DNA of 64,000 nt from NCBI RefSeq assembly GCF_027484705.1, contig NZ_JAIXSL010000004.1, forward strand, positions 1-64,000, given 5' to 3'. Of this stretch, positions 45,720 through 54,378 are shown piece after piece; the stretch's first letter is position 1; each line of letters starts with the position of its first letter. Made by a program: the position numbers and the translations under genes. The notes below the pieces were generated by a model that was not told the origin of the DNA, made no database searches, and saw only the letters and a program-made list of their open reading frames with translations. This DNA is from Flavobacterium sp. (lineage in GTDB: Bacteria; Bacteroidota; Bacteroidia; Flavobacteriales; Flavobacteriaceae).

Positions 45720-48084
45720 AAGAAATATCATTTACAGGTTCAAAAACAGCTTCTACAGCTAAAGCATTTGTAATCCCTTTTGCCAGATTAACTTTTACCG
45801 TTGGATGAATAAAATTGCGTAGCTGGTTTTTATAAGTCATTGCCATAATTTCATTAGGCCAGACCATTTTTTTATATTCTACATCCATTGTAAAAATTGG
45901 ACGCGGGCGCGAAAAATGATATAGTTTAGCTAATATTTCATTAAATTTTTTGTGACCATCAGTATTGACGTAGTTATATATTTTCCATGATGTTCTGTTT
46001 GATAAATTTTCAACACCATAGTCAAAAAAAATATATTTTAAACTATCACCGGTTTGAAGTTCATATTCCTGAGTATAACCATCAGGAAGCATAACCCCTT
46101 CATCAAATGCTTTTAAATAAGCAAGCCTACAAGTATCATCATCATCTTTTCTAAAAAACCAACTATGAATATATTTTAGTAAGCCCCCAGAGGTTTCAAT
46201 AAAAAAATTTGATTTTAGGTTTTTATAAATAATTTTATTATACTCGCCTTCAGATAATTCAAAAGATTTTAGAAACAGATGTTTATAAAACGGATTTGTA
46301 GACATCACGAAAAATGAGTTAGTTCCATAAGCGTCCAAAGCATTATTTTCAAAATCTACAGATTGCACAAAAGAAGGATCAACCAACTGATCAACTCCAA
46401 AATTATTTTTAATAGCTTCAGAATTTGTTGATAAAAAATCGATTTCAATTTTTTGCTGAGTACTATAGTTTATATTTCGGATTGCGGTCAGTTTATCATT
46501 TTTTGCATCCTTAACAATCTCACAACTTAATTCAGTAATTGTTCTATGGTCAAACACACCTAAGCCTAAACCAGCATTAATAGGCGCTAATAATCTGAAA
46601 GTTAACTTTCCAGAAACAGGCGCAACGAATTCGTGCTCTAAACTGAACTTAACATCCGTTACAAGACTAGTTTGAGGCGTAATTTGGTATTCATAACGAT
46701 AAGCATTATTTGTAAAACTCGGACGTTTTGATATGAATTCATTATTATCAATAAATAGTTGAAATGGAGCCATTCCATCAAAAGAACCAGTCTTTAAATC
46801 CTGTTCAGATATTGAACCTGTATAAAACGAAACGTTATCTAATCCAAATTTAAATTTATACTTTACTCCAGCCTCCACTGACGGATATTCAGGACACTCA
46901 TAATAATTTCGGAGCGCTATTTCTTCAGTAGCAACACCACCTAATTCATAAGCCGCACGAAACTGTGCAGCAAAATAAACTTCAGATTCTACCCATCCGC
47001 TAGATTCACTAACGAAGTAATTTAAGTCACTACCAACTTTTATCCATGGCTTAACCTGACCAATCCAAAAGGTTTTAGAATAATCTGTTGAGAATCCAGG
47101 ATCTAAAAAGGAAATAGTAGAAGGGTGAGAAAAAACAAATCCTTTTGAATTATAAAAACCCGTAGGCAAATCAGAAATAAAAGACGTAGTTTCGATTGGC
47201 GCAGTAACAACACTATCAGAAAACAGTTTTTTTGATTGTAATAATTTAAAATCAATAATAACACGCTTAAAAGGAGAAGCCACACTAATTATCGGATCAG
47301 TGGCTTTCATAGGCATCACTACGTTATTTATAACATCAACTTTTTGAATAAAATTACCATCAGGATCAAATTCGAAACATCCGTAATTAATCATTTCAGA
47401 TTTCCTAGAAATACCGGTAACAAACCAATAACCACGAAAGCTATAAAGTGTAAAGCCATTAGATTTTAATATATCTTCCAACATCGTAAATACATCTTTA
47501 TAACCATCATCTTCATCAAAATAATGATACAAAGGCACTGTAATATTCATCCAGTTATAAGATAAATTATCTGGGATTATACTCGGAGCAACTATAAGAT
47601 TTTGATTTAATCCGGTTTCTTTTAATAACATTGACAATACTTTATACATCGGAATACGATTAAAATACCACCATTGATTTAGAACCCTATCCTTTAAAGA
47701 TTGAATTCCATCAACTACTGTAAACTCAACAAAAAAACATCCGTTTTTATAAGGTTCTTTGTAGATGTCTGGCAACATAAAACCCTGCCAAATAAGTTCT
47801 TTTATCAAAGTAATAGGGTCGTTTGTAAACACTTTTACTTTATATCGACGTTCATCACCGGTAAATAAATGAAAGAAATGAGCATCATCTGCATCAGGAA
47901 CAAGCATATTAAAAACCAGCTTTGAAATCATAAACTGACTATATATATCTTCATCTGAACCCCAACTTAAAACAGGTGAACCTTGTTGAGTATATTCCTC
48001 AATTAAAGGCAATGAATTATTATAAGTATCAATAACTTCGATTGACAACTGTTTTACATTCAATGGATTTAATAATGCGTTCAT
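45712..48084 (-). CDS. Probable tail-tip/baseplate protein
   Basis: 790 residues with no membrane segment. It lies directly downstream of the tape-measure gene (ATG overlaps the stop by four bases), the place of distal tail or baseplate hub proteins in siphoviruses. Segments such as VKVFTNDPITLIKELIWQGFMLPDIYKEPY and GYKDVFTMLEDILKSNGFTLYSFRGYWFVTG suggest several beta domains. I cannot name a family with certainty, so the call rests mostly on position. Confidence 0.55.
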   Translation of the reverse strand: MNALLNPLNVKQLSIEVIDTYNNSLPLIEEYTQQGSPVLSWGSDEDIYSQFMISKLVFNMLVPDADDAHFFHLFTGDERRYKVKVFTNDPITLIKELIWQGFMLPDIYKEPYKNGCFFVEFTVVDGIQSLKDRVLNQWWYFNRIPMYKVLSMLLKETGLNQNLIVAPSIIPDNLSYNWMNITVPLYHYFDEDDGYKDVFTMLEDILKSNGFTLYSFRGYWFVTGISRKSEMINYGCFEFDPDGNFIQKVDVINNVVMPMKATDPIISVASPFKRVIIDFKLLQSKKLFSDSVVTAPIETTSFISDLPTGFYNSKGFVFSHPSTISFLDPGFSTDYSKTFWIGQVKPWIKVGSDLNYFVSESSGWVESEVYFAAQFRAAYELGGVATEEIALRNYYECPEYPSVEAGVKYKFKFGLDNVSFYTGSISEQDLKTGSFDGMAPFQLFIDNNEFISKRPSFTNNAYRYEYQITPQTSLVTDVKFSLEHEFVAPVSGKLTFRLLAPINAGLGLGVFDHRTITELSCEIVKDAKNDKLTAIRNINYSTQQKIEIDFLSTNSEAIKNNFGVDQLVDPSFVQSVDFENNALDAYGTNSFFVMSTNPFYKHLFLKSFELSEGEYNKIIYKNLKSNFFIETSGGLLKYIHSWFFRKDDDDTCRLAYLKAFDEGVMLPDGYTQEYELQTGDSLKYIFFDYGVENLSNRTSWKIYNYVNTDGHKKFNEILAKLYHFSRPRPIFTMDVEYKKMVWPNEIMAMTYKNQLRNFIHPTVKVNLAKGITNALAVEAVFEPVNDISYE

Positions 48085-50630
48085 AATCCCGTTCTTTCTG
48101 ATTGCCTATCAACTCTATTCATTAGAAGCTTTAAAGTTGTACCTTCAAGCTGAAAACCACCATCAATAAAAATTACTTGCGAACCATTATTCGTTAATTG
48201 ATTATGTAAGCTTCTTTGCTGGCCGTTATTTAAAACCATTTCTCCACTATTAAGACGCGCTAAAATTTTATCACCATAAAATGACGAACCACCAACAATA
48301 CCACCAAATTCAAATTTCGGAATTGTAGCAAAAGCAGCTAAAACACCACCAACAGCCGTAGCAATAAAAGCCGGTGTAGTAAATACCGCCAATGGTCCTG
48401 TAGCAGTTCCCGAAGCAGCAGCACCGGCAATAGATTGCGAAATTGCAGAAGCCAGCATCATAGCAACCAATTTTGTAATCGTTTGAACCAGACCACCTAT
48501 AAAACCTTCAAAACCGGTTTTTGCTAACCCTAAAGAATCTACTATAGAAGTTGATAAATTAGCAAAAGCGCCAGCAACTGATTCGCCAACAGCTTCGCCG
48601 ATTTCTGCTAATCTTTGTTGTGATGCGACTAAATCTTCTACAGCATTTTTTGCGACATCAAAATTCTCAACACCCTCAATCGCTTTAATCTTAATTTCAG
48701 TATTATTGATATTATCGGTTAAATCCTGATACTGCTGATCAGTTGTCGAAAATTGTTCCCGTAATTTTTCAAAATATGCCTTTTGATTATTGAGATCTTC
48801 CAAAGAAAATTGAATCGAAACAGGCGCTTCAAAATCACCTAATTTTGGTAATTCTGGCTTAGGTAGGTTAATAGGGCCTTTACCTTCAATCGCATCAATT
48901 TTCTTTTGAATTACATCAATCCTATCCTGGTATAATTGCCATGACTTATTTGTAGTAGAAACTTCTTTTTGAAGCTTTTGTAAATCCTCAATCTGACCCT
49001 CAAAGAAAATGATTGTACCAAACTTAACACCCGCAGCTTTAGCAATATCTTGTAATGTTACAGCAACTTCCTCATTCGACTTCGATACGTCTTTATTTTT
49101 TGCGATAAAAGCCGATAGAATATTTTGCAATTTTGCTAGTTCAGTATTTTCAGTTCCTAGATTTTCAGCAACTGTCAAAGCTGATTTTGCAGCATAAGTC
49201 ATACTATTACCACCAGATAATAACGCATTAGAAAAGTTTTGCCATACTGAAGGCTTAATAGCATCAGTATTTCCTAACTGCAATTCGAGTAATTTCTTTT
49301 GAACGTCAACCAGTTTTTCTTCAGCAGCCTGAACTTTAGACTTTTGCAACAAAGCATCAGTATATTTTTTAACCGAATTCGCCGTTTGTTGAGTGTATAA
49401 ATTTTCTAGCCTGATGTTTCCTAAAAGTTCAGGAGATAGTACATTAATCTTCTTTACAGCATCTTGACGCAACTCATCAGTCAAAGATTTGTTTTTCGCA
49501 ATAGCTAAATTCTTTTGAAGTTCAGCAGATTCTGAAGCAACAGAATCAGAAGCTTTTTGTTGAATTTCTGCAAAGCTTTTTGTTGCATTGGCTAATTCAG
49601 TAAAACGCGAAGTAGAAATAATCGTAATTGCCGCAATAGTAGCTAAAACAGCAGCTATTGCCGTAAATGGATTAGCAAGAACCAAAGCTTTTAAAGCAGT
49701 TAAATTATCCTTTAACTGATTAAATTTTGATATTGTATTTGGAATTAATGTTAAAAGCGAACCAAAAATAGTAAGCATTGGACCAGTTGCCGCAGCAATA
49801 CCCGCAACAGCGACAATAGTAGTTTTACTTTCATCAGATAAACTTGAAAAACCTTTGATGATTTCATTGACAATCTTAATACCTTTGGTAAAAGCCGGTA
49901 TTAAAACCTGACCAAATTCAGCACCAGCTTGTTTTAGACTTTCCTGAAAAATTCGCATTTGATTAGCAGCACCGCCACCAGTACGAGCAAAATCACCCTG
50001 AGCATTTTTAGTTTGCTCCATGACATAAGCATAACGAAGTGTTACTTTATCAGCCTGCGTCATATCTTTAATTTGAGTTCGGATTCCTTTTGTAAGCGCA
50101 AATTGCTGTAAGTTTGCCTCAGTCATCACAACCCCTAATCTTTTTAAAGATTCCGTTTCACCGGTAAAAATTCCATTTAGAGCCGTCGTAGCCTCATCAA
50201 TACCAATATTCTTAAACGAAGATAGATCACCAGCCAAACCAACCAATGACTTTGATAATGCCGCTGATTTTTCAACTGGCAATCCCATAGAAGTTGCCAT
50301 ATCACCAAACAAAGCAGCCATATCAAGCGCACTACCTTCGGCAATTCCAAAACTATCTAATGATGTTTTTGAGAATTCTTTAATTTTATCAGATGCAGAA
50401 CCAAAAGCAACATCAACCTTATTTAAAGATTCGTTATAATCCGATGCGAATTTAATAGCAGCAGCACCACCTAAAAGAAGCGGCGCCGTAATATACAAAG
50501 ACATGGATCTACCAAGCTTTTGCATATCATCACCAACTTTACCAATAATACGTAACGCCTTTTGAGTTTCAGTACTGAAACCACGTAAATCAGCAGTAAA
50601 TTTGATGTTTATTTCAGCTAATGAAGCCAC
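48081..50630 (-). CDS. Tail tape-measure protein
   Basis: 849 residues from GTG 50630 (V-A-S-L-A-E-I-N-I-K-F). The region after ~residue 20 (LRGFSTETQKALRIIGKVGDDMQKLG, SMSLYITAPLLLGGAAAIKFASDYN) is a TP901-type tape measure. Later come long helical segments, small-residue hydrophobic stretches (AGIAAATGPMLTIFGSLLTLI, LVAMMLASAISQSIAGAAASG) and a C-terminal EFGGIVGGSS...LNSGEMVLNNGQQ tail typical of these proteins. An ATG at 50723 would add 31 residues, but those codons lie over a terminator and a palindromic promoter, so the GTG was chosen. Sets tail length and guides DNA injection. Confidence 0.85.
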   Translation of the reverse strand: MASLAEINIKFTADLRGFSTETQKALRIIGKVGDDMQKLGRSMSLYITAPLLLGGAAAIKFASDYNESLNKVDVAFGSASDKIKEFSKTSLDSFGIAEGSALDMAALFGDMATSMGLPVEKSAALSKSLVGLAGDLSSFKNIGIDEATTALNGIFTGETESLKRLGVVMTEANLQQFALTKGIRTQIKDMTQADKVTLRYAYVMEQTKNAQGDFARTGGGAANQMRIFQESLKQAGAEFGQVLIPAFTKGIKIVNEIIKGFSSLSDESKTTIVAVAGIAAATGPMLTIFGSLLTLIPNTISKFNQLKDNLTALKALVLANPFTAIAAVLATIAAITIISTSRFTELANATKSFAEIQQKASDSVASESAELQKNLAIAKNKSLTDELRQDAVKKINVLSPELLGNIRLENLYTQQTANSVKKYTDALLQKSKVQAAEEKLVDVQKKLLELQLGNTDAIKPSVWQNFSNALLSGGNSMTYAAKSALTVAENLGTENTELAKLQNILSAFIAKNKDVSKSNEEVAVTLQDIAKAAGVKFGTIIFFEGQIEDLQKLQKEVSTTNKSWQLYQDRIDVIQKKIDAIEGKGPINLPKPELPKLGDFEAPVSIQFSLEDLNNQKAYFEKLREQFSTTDQQYQDLTDNINNTEIKIKAIEGVENFDVAKNAVEDLVASQQRLAEIGEAVGESVAGAFANLSTSIVDSLGLAKTGFEGFIGGLVQTITKLVAMMLASAISQSIAGAAASGTATGPLAVFTTPAFIATAVGGVLAAFATIPKFEFGGIVGGSSFYGDKILARLNSGEMVLNNGQQRSLHNQLTNNGSQVIFIDGGFQLEGTTLKLLMNRVDRQSERTGL

Positions 50631-50634
50631 AGAA

Positions 50635-50655
50635 ATCGGGTTTATTATTCCCGAT
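50635..50655 (-). promoter_or_regulatory. Inverted repeat at the tape-measure gene start site
   Basis: ATCGGG (50635-50640) and CCCGAT (50650-50655) with a 9-base spacer lie between the -7-like box and the GTG. A matching GGGTTA/TAACCC repeat is at the same place before the portal gene. Confidence 0.55.
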
Positions 50656-50705
50656 AAAAGTAGTTTTGAGGTGTTCAGATTTAGGTATAAAGTTTGTACT
50701 TTATA
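50655..50705 (-). promoter_or_regulatory. Phage promoter with 20-bp palindrome, upstream of tape measure
   Basis: Read on the minus strand: perfect palindrome TATAAAGT-ACAA-ACTTTATA (50686-50705), then exactly 23 bases, then a TACTTTTA box (50655-50662), which is one base from TAnnTTTG. The same layout is at 57597-57647. A terminator lies just upstream, so this probably starts a new transcript. Confidence 0.7.
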
Positions 50706-50710
50706 TAAAG

Positions 50711-50740
50711 AAAAACCCAGCAAAATAGCCGGGTTTTATT
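50711..50740 (-). terminator. Terminator between tail chaperone and tape measure
   Basis: AAAACCC (around 50713-50718) pairs with GGGTTTT (50731-50737), with extra GC pairs around an AAAATA loop; it is followed by T-rich sequence on the minus strand. It is 14 bases past the stop at 50754. Confidence 0.75.
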
Positions 50741-50753
50741 ATAATTTAAAATT

Positions 50754-51131
50754 TTAGTTTTGTTGGTTTTCTGCTTTCTTTAGATCACGAAGTTCCCATC
50801 GTTTTTTACTTTCTTCAATTTCATCTAAATAACCAACAGAAAGTTTTTGAGTTACAGTTTCCCATTCAAAAGGGAAATATTCCTGTTCACTTATTTGCTC
50901 AGTTAAATACGGCTGAATGCATCGGTAAAAAATACATCTGGTCTGTAACCATGATTCACGCGATTTACTTTCTTCACGTTTATTAAAACCATATACAATA
51001 TTATCAAATTGACGCGGCGTTAAACTGTAGAAATAATTAATCTGTAAACCTACATAACCACACGCAAAAGATTCAAGATCATCCCATGTTTCAGATTTTA
51101 TTTCAACACTTTCGCCGCTTTCCGCTTTCCC
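50754..51131 (-). CDS. Frameshift-dependent extension of the tail assembly chaperone (GpT-like)
   Basis: An open frame in the -1 phase relative to the 51098-51469 gene. It reads ESGESVEIKSETWDDLESFA and onward to a stop at 50754, with WRELRDLKKAENQQN-like charged end. It has no ATG near its beginning and opens right after a TGA at the overlap, so it cannot easily be translated alone. The GGGAAAG heptamer at 51125-51131 lets ribosomes slip -1 from the upstream gene. The fused product would be ~240 residues, equivalent to lambda gpGT, lying between the tail-tube and tape-measure genes as expected. Confidence 0.8.
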   Translation of the reverse strand, partial: GKAESGESVEIKSETWDDLESFACGYVGLQINYFYSLTPRQFDNIVYGFNKREESKSRESWLQTRCIFYRCIQPYLTEQISEQEYFPFEWETVTQKLSVGYLDEIEESKKRWELRDLKKAENQQN

Positions 51132-51469
51132 GATTCACTGGATTTTGTAATAGGCATAGACGCATAAAAAGCTTCCATAATTTCCTGAAGCTTTAATGGA
51201 TTTTCAAAGAGATACTTTTGACATTCATTTTTATCAAAGCTATTTTCGGCATCAGGATTTTCAATTACCGCAGCTGCAAAACAGATATCACTTATATAGG
51301 CATATGAACGTAGACTAAAATCACCAGTAGGAGTGATGAAAGAAGCAATTTTTTGACCTAAAGCCGTCATACCTTCCACTTCCCATAAATCTGAAATTTT
51401 GAGAAATGTAAAGAAATCAAATTGGAGCGCAAATTTATGCGCTCCAAATTCTATAATTACTTTTTTCAT
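51098..51469 (-). CDS. Tail assembly chaperone (GpG-like)
   Basis: 123 residues from ATG 51469 (MKKVIIEFGAHKFALQFDFF), ending SSESGKRKAAKVLK. It sits one base after the tail-tube gene and before the tape measure. Small alpha-helical gpG-type proteins occupy this slot in siphoviruses and bind tape-measure protein during tail assembly. Its last ~11 codons overlap the -1 frame extension. The frame continues to an ATG at 51547, but that overlaps the tail-tube gene and lacks family-like sequence. Confidence 0.78.
   Translation of the reverse strand: MKKVIIEFGAHKFALQFDFFTFLKISDLWEVEGMTALGQKIASFITPTGDFSLRSYAYISDICFAAAVIENPDAENSFDKNECQKYLFENPLKLQEIMEAFYASMPITKSSESGKRKAAKVLK
51125..51131 (-). other. 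Slippery heptamer GGGAAAG for programmed -1 frameshift
   Basis: In the chaperone frame it is read G GGA AAG, which is the same heptamer used by phage lambda G/GT. After a -1 slip the frame continues GGG AAA GCG and stays open for about 125 codons. Confidence 0.8.
51422..51447. repeat. Perfect stem-loop inside the start of the tail chaperone gene
   Basis: TTGGAGCGCA (51422-51431) and TGCGCTCCAA (51438-51447) with a 6-base loop, about 22 bases into the coding sequence. May modulate translation of the gpG-like protein; coding chance cannot be excluded. Confidence 0.5.
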
Positions 51470-51470
51470 A

Positions 51471-51896
51471 CTAAGGCGCCGGAACAAGTTCAACAGTATA
51501 ATCACCGTTCCCTTTGAACGATGCGTCAAATGAAGTATTACCTTCAACCGGAGCGCCTAAAGAAGCTGATTCAATAAATGTATTTCCAGTGATAATTACA
51601 TCGCCTTCTACGCCTGTTGTAAAAGAAACTTCTACTTCAGTTCCGGCTTTATGCAAATCAAGTAATGATTTTACATCCTGGTGTGTTGTTGAACCAACTG
51701 GTTTATTTGCAATCAAACCCTTTGAAGTCATGCTCCAGCTTAGGTTTGATGTCACACCAACTTCACCGTTGGTATCTTTGGTTGCAATACTTTCAATCTT
51801 CATATTTGAAGCGAAAGTACATTCTGTTGCATGATAAACCACTTTACCCGCAACTTTTAATCTAAGGTCTTTACCTTTGTAAATTGTTGATGCCAT
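51471..51896 (-). CDS. Major tail tube protein
   Basis: 141 residues. Opening ASTIYKGKDLRLKVAGKVVYHATECTF and later DVKSLLDLHKAGTEVEVSFTTG, GDVIITGNTFIESASLGAP and FDASFKGNGDYTVEL match TP901-1-type major tail proteins, which polymerise into the siphovirus tail tube. Start overlaps the stop of the DUF3168-like gene by one base. Confidence 0.87.
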   Translation of the reverse strand: MASTIYKGKDLRLKVAGKVVYHATECTFASNMKIESIATKDTNGEVGVTSNLSWSMTSKGLIANKPVGSTTHQDVKSLLDLHKAGTEVEVSFTTGVEGDVIITGNTFIESASLGAPVEGNTSFDASFKGNGDYTVELVPAP

Positions 51897-52261
51897 TAAA
51901 TTGTTATTTTAAAATTAATAATTGAAACAAAAGAACCATCTTCATCATCGATATCCGGTTCTGTAGTAATCCATTCAAAATCAGAATGAGAGCGGATTAC
52001 TGGCGTGATTGCATCACAAAAAGCAACACACTCATCATATTTTTCAGGGGTAAAAAAAACAGCTAACGAAACTAAAAAAGAAGAAGCATCTTTTGTCGCA
52101 CCTGATTGTTCACGGATTCGATAAGTTGCAAAAGGCTCAGGCACATCACTATCAGCAGCAATTGGATATAATTTCCATGCATTATTAAATTGACCAACTA
52201 CATCGGTAAACACTGATTGACCAATCAAAAAACTAAATAATAATTCACTTGCTTCTTTCAT
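51896..52261 (-). CDS. Tail terminator/DUF3168-like protein
   Basis: 121 residues. EPFATYRIREQSGATKDASSFLVSLAVFFT and the central AFCDAITPVIR fit the DUF3168 tail-completion family, which caps the tail tube. Position between the HK97 gp10-like gene and the tail tube supports this. Overlaps the upstream gene by four bases. Confidence 0.75.
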   Translation of the reverse strand: MKEASELLFSFLIGQSVFTDVVGQFNNAWKLYPIAADSDVPEPFATYRIREQSGATKDASSFLVSLAVFFTPEKYDECVAFCDAITPVIRSHSDFEWITTEPDIDDEDGSFVSIINFKITI

Positions 52262-52836
52262 AATCTATCAATTCTACGCTGAATATATTTTGCAACTTTA
52301 CTGGCAGATTCAGCTGTTACATTTCCATTTGTAGCCGCGTAAGCTTTTTTAAGGTAGAACCAACCCGGTACAAAACCTACTTTGTTATTCACACCTTTGC
52401 CCCTTATACGCTCTAAACTATTACGGTTACGTTTTGTTTTTTTTCGTTTATATACCTCATACTTTTTAGCATTTCGGTAAACATTATGGCCAGCTTCAAC
52501 CATCGCTCCATACCAGCCATCATAATTTCCTTTTGCACGTGGACCAACATATATTGTCGGATTTATAACAGCCGCACCGCGTTTACCCGTAATCGTACCA
52601 ATAGACCTTTTTAGATTGCCTGGTCTTATCATTTTCCGAGTACGTTTACCAGAAACTAAATGATCTTTTTCAGATACCGGCGCCAGTTCTTTTGCTTTCG
52701 AAACAGTAGCACTCGCAACAGACCTTAGAATTCCGAGTATCTCGGTTTTCTTTGCAGGATCTTTATCCAGTTGCTGAATTTTTCGCTTCAGCTCAGGAAA
52801 GCCTTTTACATCGATATGAAAGCCATCACTATTCAT
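52258..52836 (-). CDS. HK97 gp10-like head-tail protein
   Basis: 192 residues. Opening FHIDVKGFPELKRKIQQLDKDP, then ASATVSKAKELAPV, GNLKRSIGTI, VGPRAKGNYDGWYGAMVEAGH and VPGWFYLKKAYAA are classic HK97 gp10 features. It carries a basic insert (KKYEVYKRKKTKRNRNSLERIRGKG). Adds to the head-tail junction. Overlaps both neighbours by a few bases. Confidence 0.85.
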   Translation of the reverse strand: MNSDGFHIDVKGFPELKRKIQQLDKDPAKKTEILGILRSVASATVSKAKELAPVSEKDHLVSGKRTRKMIRPGNLKRSIGTITGKRGAAVINPTIYVGPRAKGNYDGWYGAMVEAGHNVYRNAKKYEVYKRKKTKRNRNSLERIRGKGVNNKVGFVPGWFYLKKAYAATNGNVTAESASKVAKYIQRRIDRL

Positions 52837-53161
52837 ACAATTCAGTATATAACTTTAAATGACTTCTACGACCTAACGGCTCAACATGTGTAATCCTAAA
52901 ACGAACTTCGCTATCAATAAGAACATAATTTTTACCATTGGCCACCACGTTTGCATTGTGGCGTATGATATAAATTCTTTTAACAGTATGCTTAATCTTT
53001 CCTTGCAATTCCTCAAACCCAGAATCACTTTCAAGTTTTGCCCAAGGTTTGCATATTTCATCATCAGCAGAAGAAACAGAACCAGTACCTGATTGTGACT
53101 TTTCAAGCTTTACAATCTTTACAATCCTATCCATCGTTCCAATAAAAGGCGCTCTATCCAT
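52829..53161 (-). CDS. Head-tail adaptor (head closure) protein
   Basis: 110 residues. GTMDRIVKIVKLEKSQSGTG, CKPWAKLESDSGFEELQG and KNYVLIDSEVRFRITHVEPLGRRSHLKLYTEL match the phage head-tail joining family (SPP1 gp16-like). Located between connector and gp10-like genes as usual. Confidence 0.82.
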   Translation of the reverse strand: MDRAPFIGTMDRIVKIVKLEKSQSGTGSVSSADDEICKPWAKLESDSGFEELQGKIKHTVKRIYIIRHNANVVANGKNYVLIDSEVRFRITHVEPLGRRSHLKLYTELYE

Positions 53162-53238
53162 AAAAATTATTTTTTGCGAATTTCGTTTTTAAGCTACTTT
53201 TGTATTGAAACTATATAAAGACATATCAGGTAATAAGA

Positions 53239-53256
53239 AAGGCTTCTACACGCCTT
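53239..53256 (-). terminator. Weak terminator-like hairpin after the gp6-like gene
   Basis: AAGGC (53239-53243) with GCCTT (53252-53256), 8-base loop, short T-rich run on the minus strand. Confidence 0.45.
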
Positions 53257-53260
53257 AATT

Positions 53261-53821
53261 TTAATTGTATCTTCTGTAAGGACGAAGTAAATTGTTCGAT
53301 GCAGGATTATTACCCTGCTCACGATCTTCACGGCGCTCATAGTAATCAGAAATCAGAAGATTCATAGCCTGAATAATCGCTTTAGGACATTCAGCCAAAG
53401 CATAGCCCTGAACAATAGTTATTGTAATTGCATCTGGCCGATCTGCAACTTCAGGAGTTGACAAAAAACCAATCTCAAAACAATTGATCACGTTAGAAGA
53501 TTTCAACTTATACTGATCAGCATCCATAATAACCGATTCTGTTTCACCAGCCGGAAAGTACACGACGCTTTCAATCTTTTCATTAGAACTTGCTTCAATT
53601 TCTTTCAGGTCGAAAGAATTCATTTTCAAAATCAATTTACGCCGACCGATTGCGCGCCCGATGTAATTTTCAGCAGCTGATTGCGCCGCATCAATATAAA
53701 CCTGAATAATTTCATCTTCTTCAGTTATTGACGCTTCTATGCGTAATTGCTTCTTTGCTTTAACAAGTGTGATTAAACTGATTTCATCAGGAAACGGAAT
53801 TATTGAAACATCTGTAACCAT
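53261..53821 (-). CDS. Head-tail connector protein (gp6-like)
   Basis: 186 residues. LITLVKAKKQLRIEASITEEDEIIQVYIDAAQSAAENYIGRAI is the helical opening of the HK97 gp6 connector family, and AIIQAMNLLISDYYERRED is its second conserved helix. Forms a ring under the portal. Confidence 0.87.
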   Translation of the reverse strand: MVTDVSIIPFPDEISLITLVKAKKQLRIEASITEEDEIIQVYIDAAQSAAENYIGRAIGRRKLILKMNSFDLKEIEASSNEKIESVVYFPAGETESVIMDADQYKLKSSNVINCFEIGFLSTPEVADRPDAITITIVQGYALAECPKAIIQAMNLLISDYYERREDREQGNNPASNNLLRPYRRYN

Positions 53822-53842
53822 TGTTTTGAGATTAGATTTTTT

Positions 53843-54325
53843 TTATTGTTTTTTCAAAGCGGCTTTTGCTTTTTCAAGTTCACCTTTAGCAGTTTCCAAA
53901 TCAGCTTTCAACTGTGTGTTTTCACCGGCAGCGGTTTCAAGTTCACCTTTAGCAGTTTCCAAATCAGCTTTCAACTGTGTGTTTTCACCAGCAGCGGTTT
54001 CAAGTTCACCTTTAGCAGTTTCCAAATCAGCTTTTAACTGAGTGTTTTCACCAGCAGCGGTTTCAAGTTCACCTTTAGCAGTTTCCAAATCAGCTTTTAA
54101 CTGAGTGTTTTCAGCATCATTCACATTTTTATCAGCATTATTTTTGCCTTTTTGCTCAGATTTAAACTGTTTTTCTTCATCTGAAGTAGCCTCACGCGCA
54201 TAACCAGCTTCAATGATTTCCTGCCCTTGTTTATCATCTACCACCACCATTTGCTTTTCACGATGCGGAAAACCAAACACAGCTAGTGGAAGTAAGGCAA
54301 CAATTAAGATTTTTTTATTTGACAT
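53843..54325 (-). CDS. Phage coiled-coil protein with tandem 21-residue repeats
   Basis: 160 residues. The N-terminal ~70 residues include a hydrophobic start (ILIVALLPLAVFGFP) and DDKQGQEIIEAGYAREATSDEE. Residues 72-151 are three complete and one partial copy of a 21-residue unit (ENTQLKADLETAKGELETAAG) with a heptad pattern, so a long coiled coil is likely. It lies between capsid and connector genes, set off from capsid by a terminator. Role unknown; a virion decoration or spacer is possible. Confidence 0.75.
   Translation of the reverse strand: MSNKKILIVALLPLAVFGFPHREKQMVVVDDKQGQEIIEAGYAREATSDEEKQFKSEQKGKNNADKNVNDAENTQLKADLETAKGELETAAGENTQLKADLETAKGELETAAGENTQLKADLETAKGELETAAGENTQLKADLETAKGELEKAKAALKKQ
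53873..54112 (-). repeat. 63-bp tandem coding repeats
   Basis: Three full and one partial copy, nearly identical at DNA level (gcagtttccaaatcagctt recurs every 63 bases). Near-identity suggests recent expansion. Confidence 0.9.
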
Positions 54326-54340
54326 TGTTATAAATATTAA

Positions 54341-54364
54341 AGAAAAGCCCGAAGGCTTTTCTTA
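54341..54364 (-). terminator. Terminator between the coiled-coil gene and capsid
   Basis: AGAAAAGCC (54341-54349) with GGCTTTTCT (54354-54362) around a CGAA loop. It is 16 bases past the capsid stop at 54379. Confidence 0.8.
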
Positions 54365-54378
54365 GTTAGACTTTAGTT

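Noticed and set aside
50631..50723. ATG start for the tape measure at 50723
   Set aside because: The 31 extra codons run over a terminator and the palindromic promoter element; GTG 50630 lies at the same distance from its -7-like box as the portal ATG does.
53739..54041. Plus-strand repeat protein (SSPLAVSKSAFNCVF)
   Set aside because: It is the antisense of the 21-residue coiled-coil repeats at 53873-54112.
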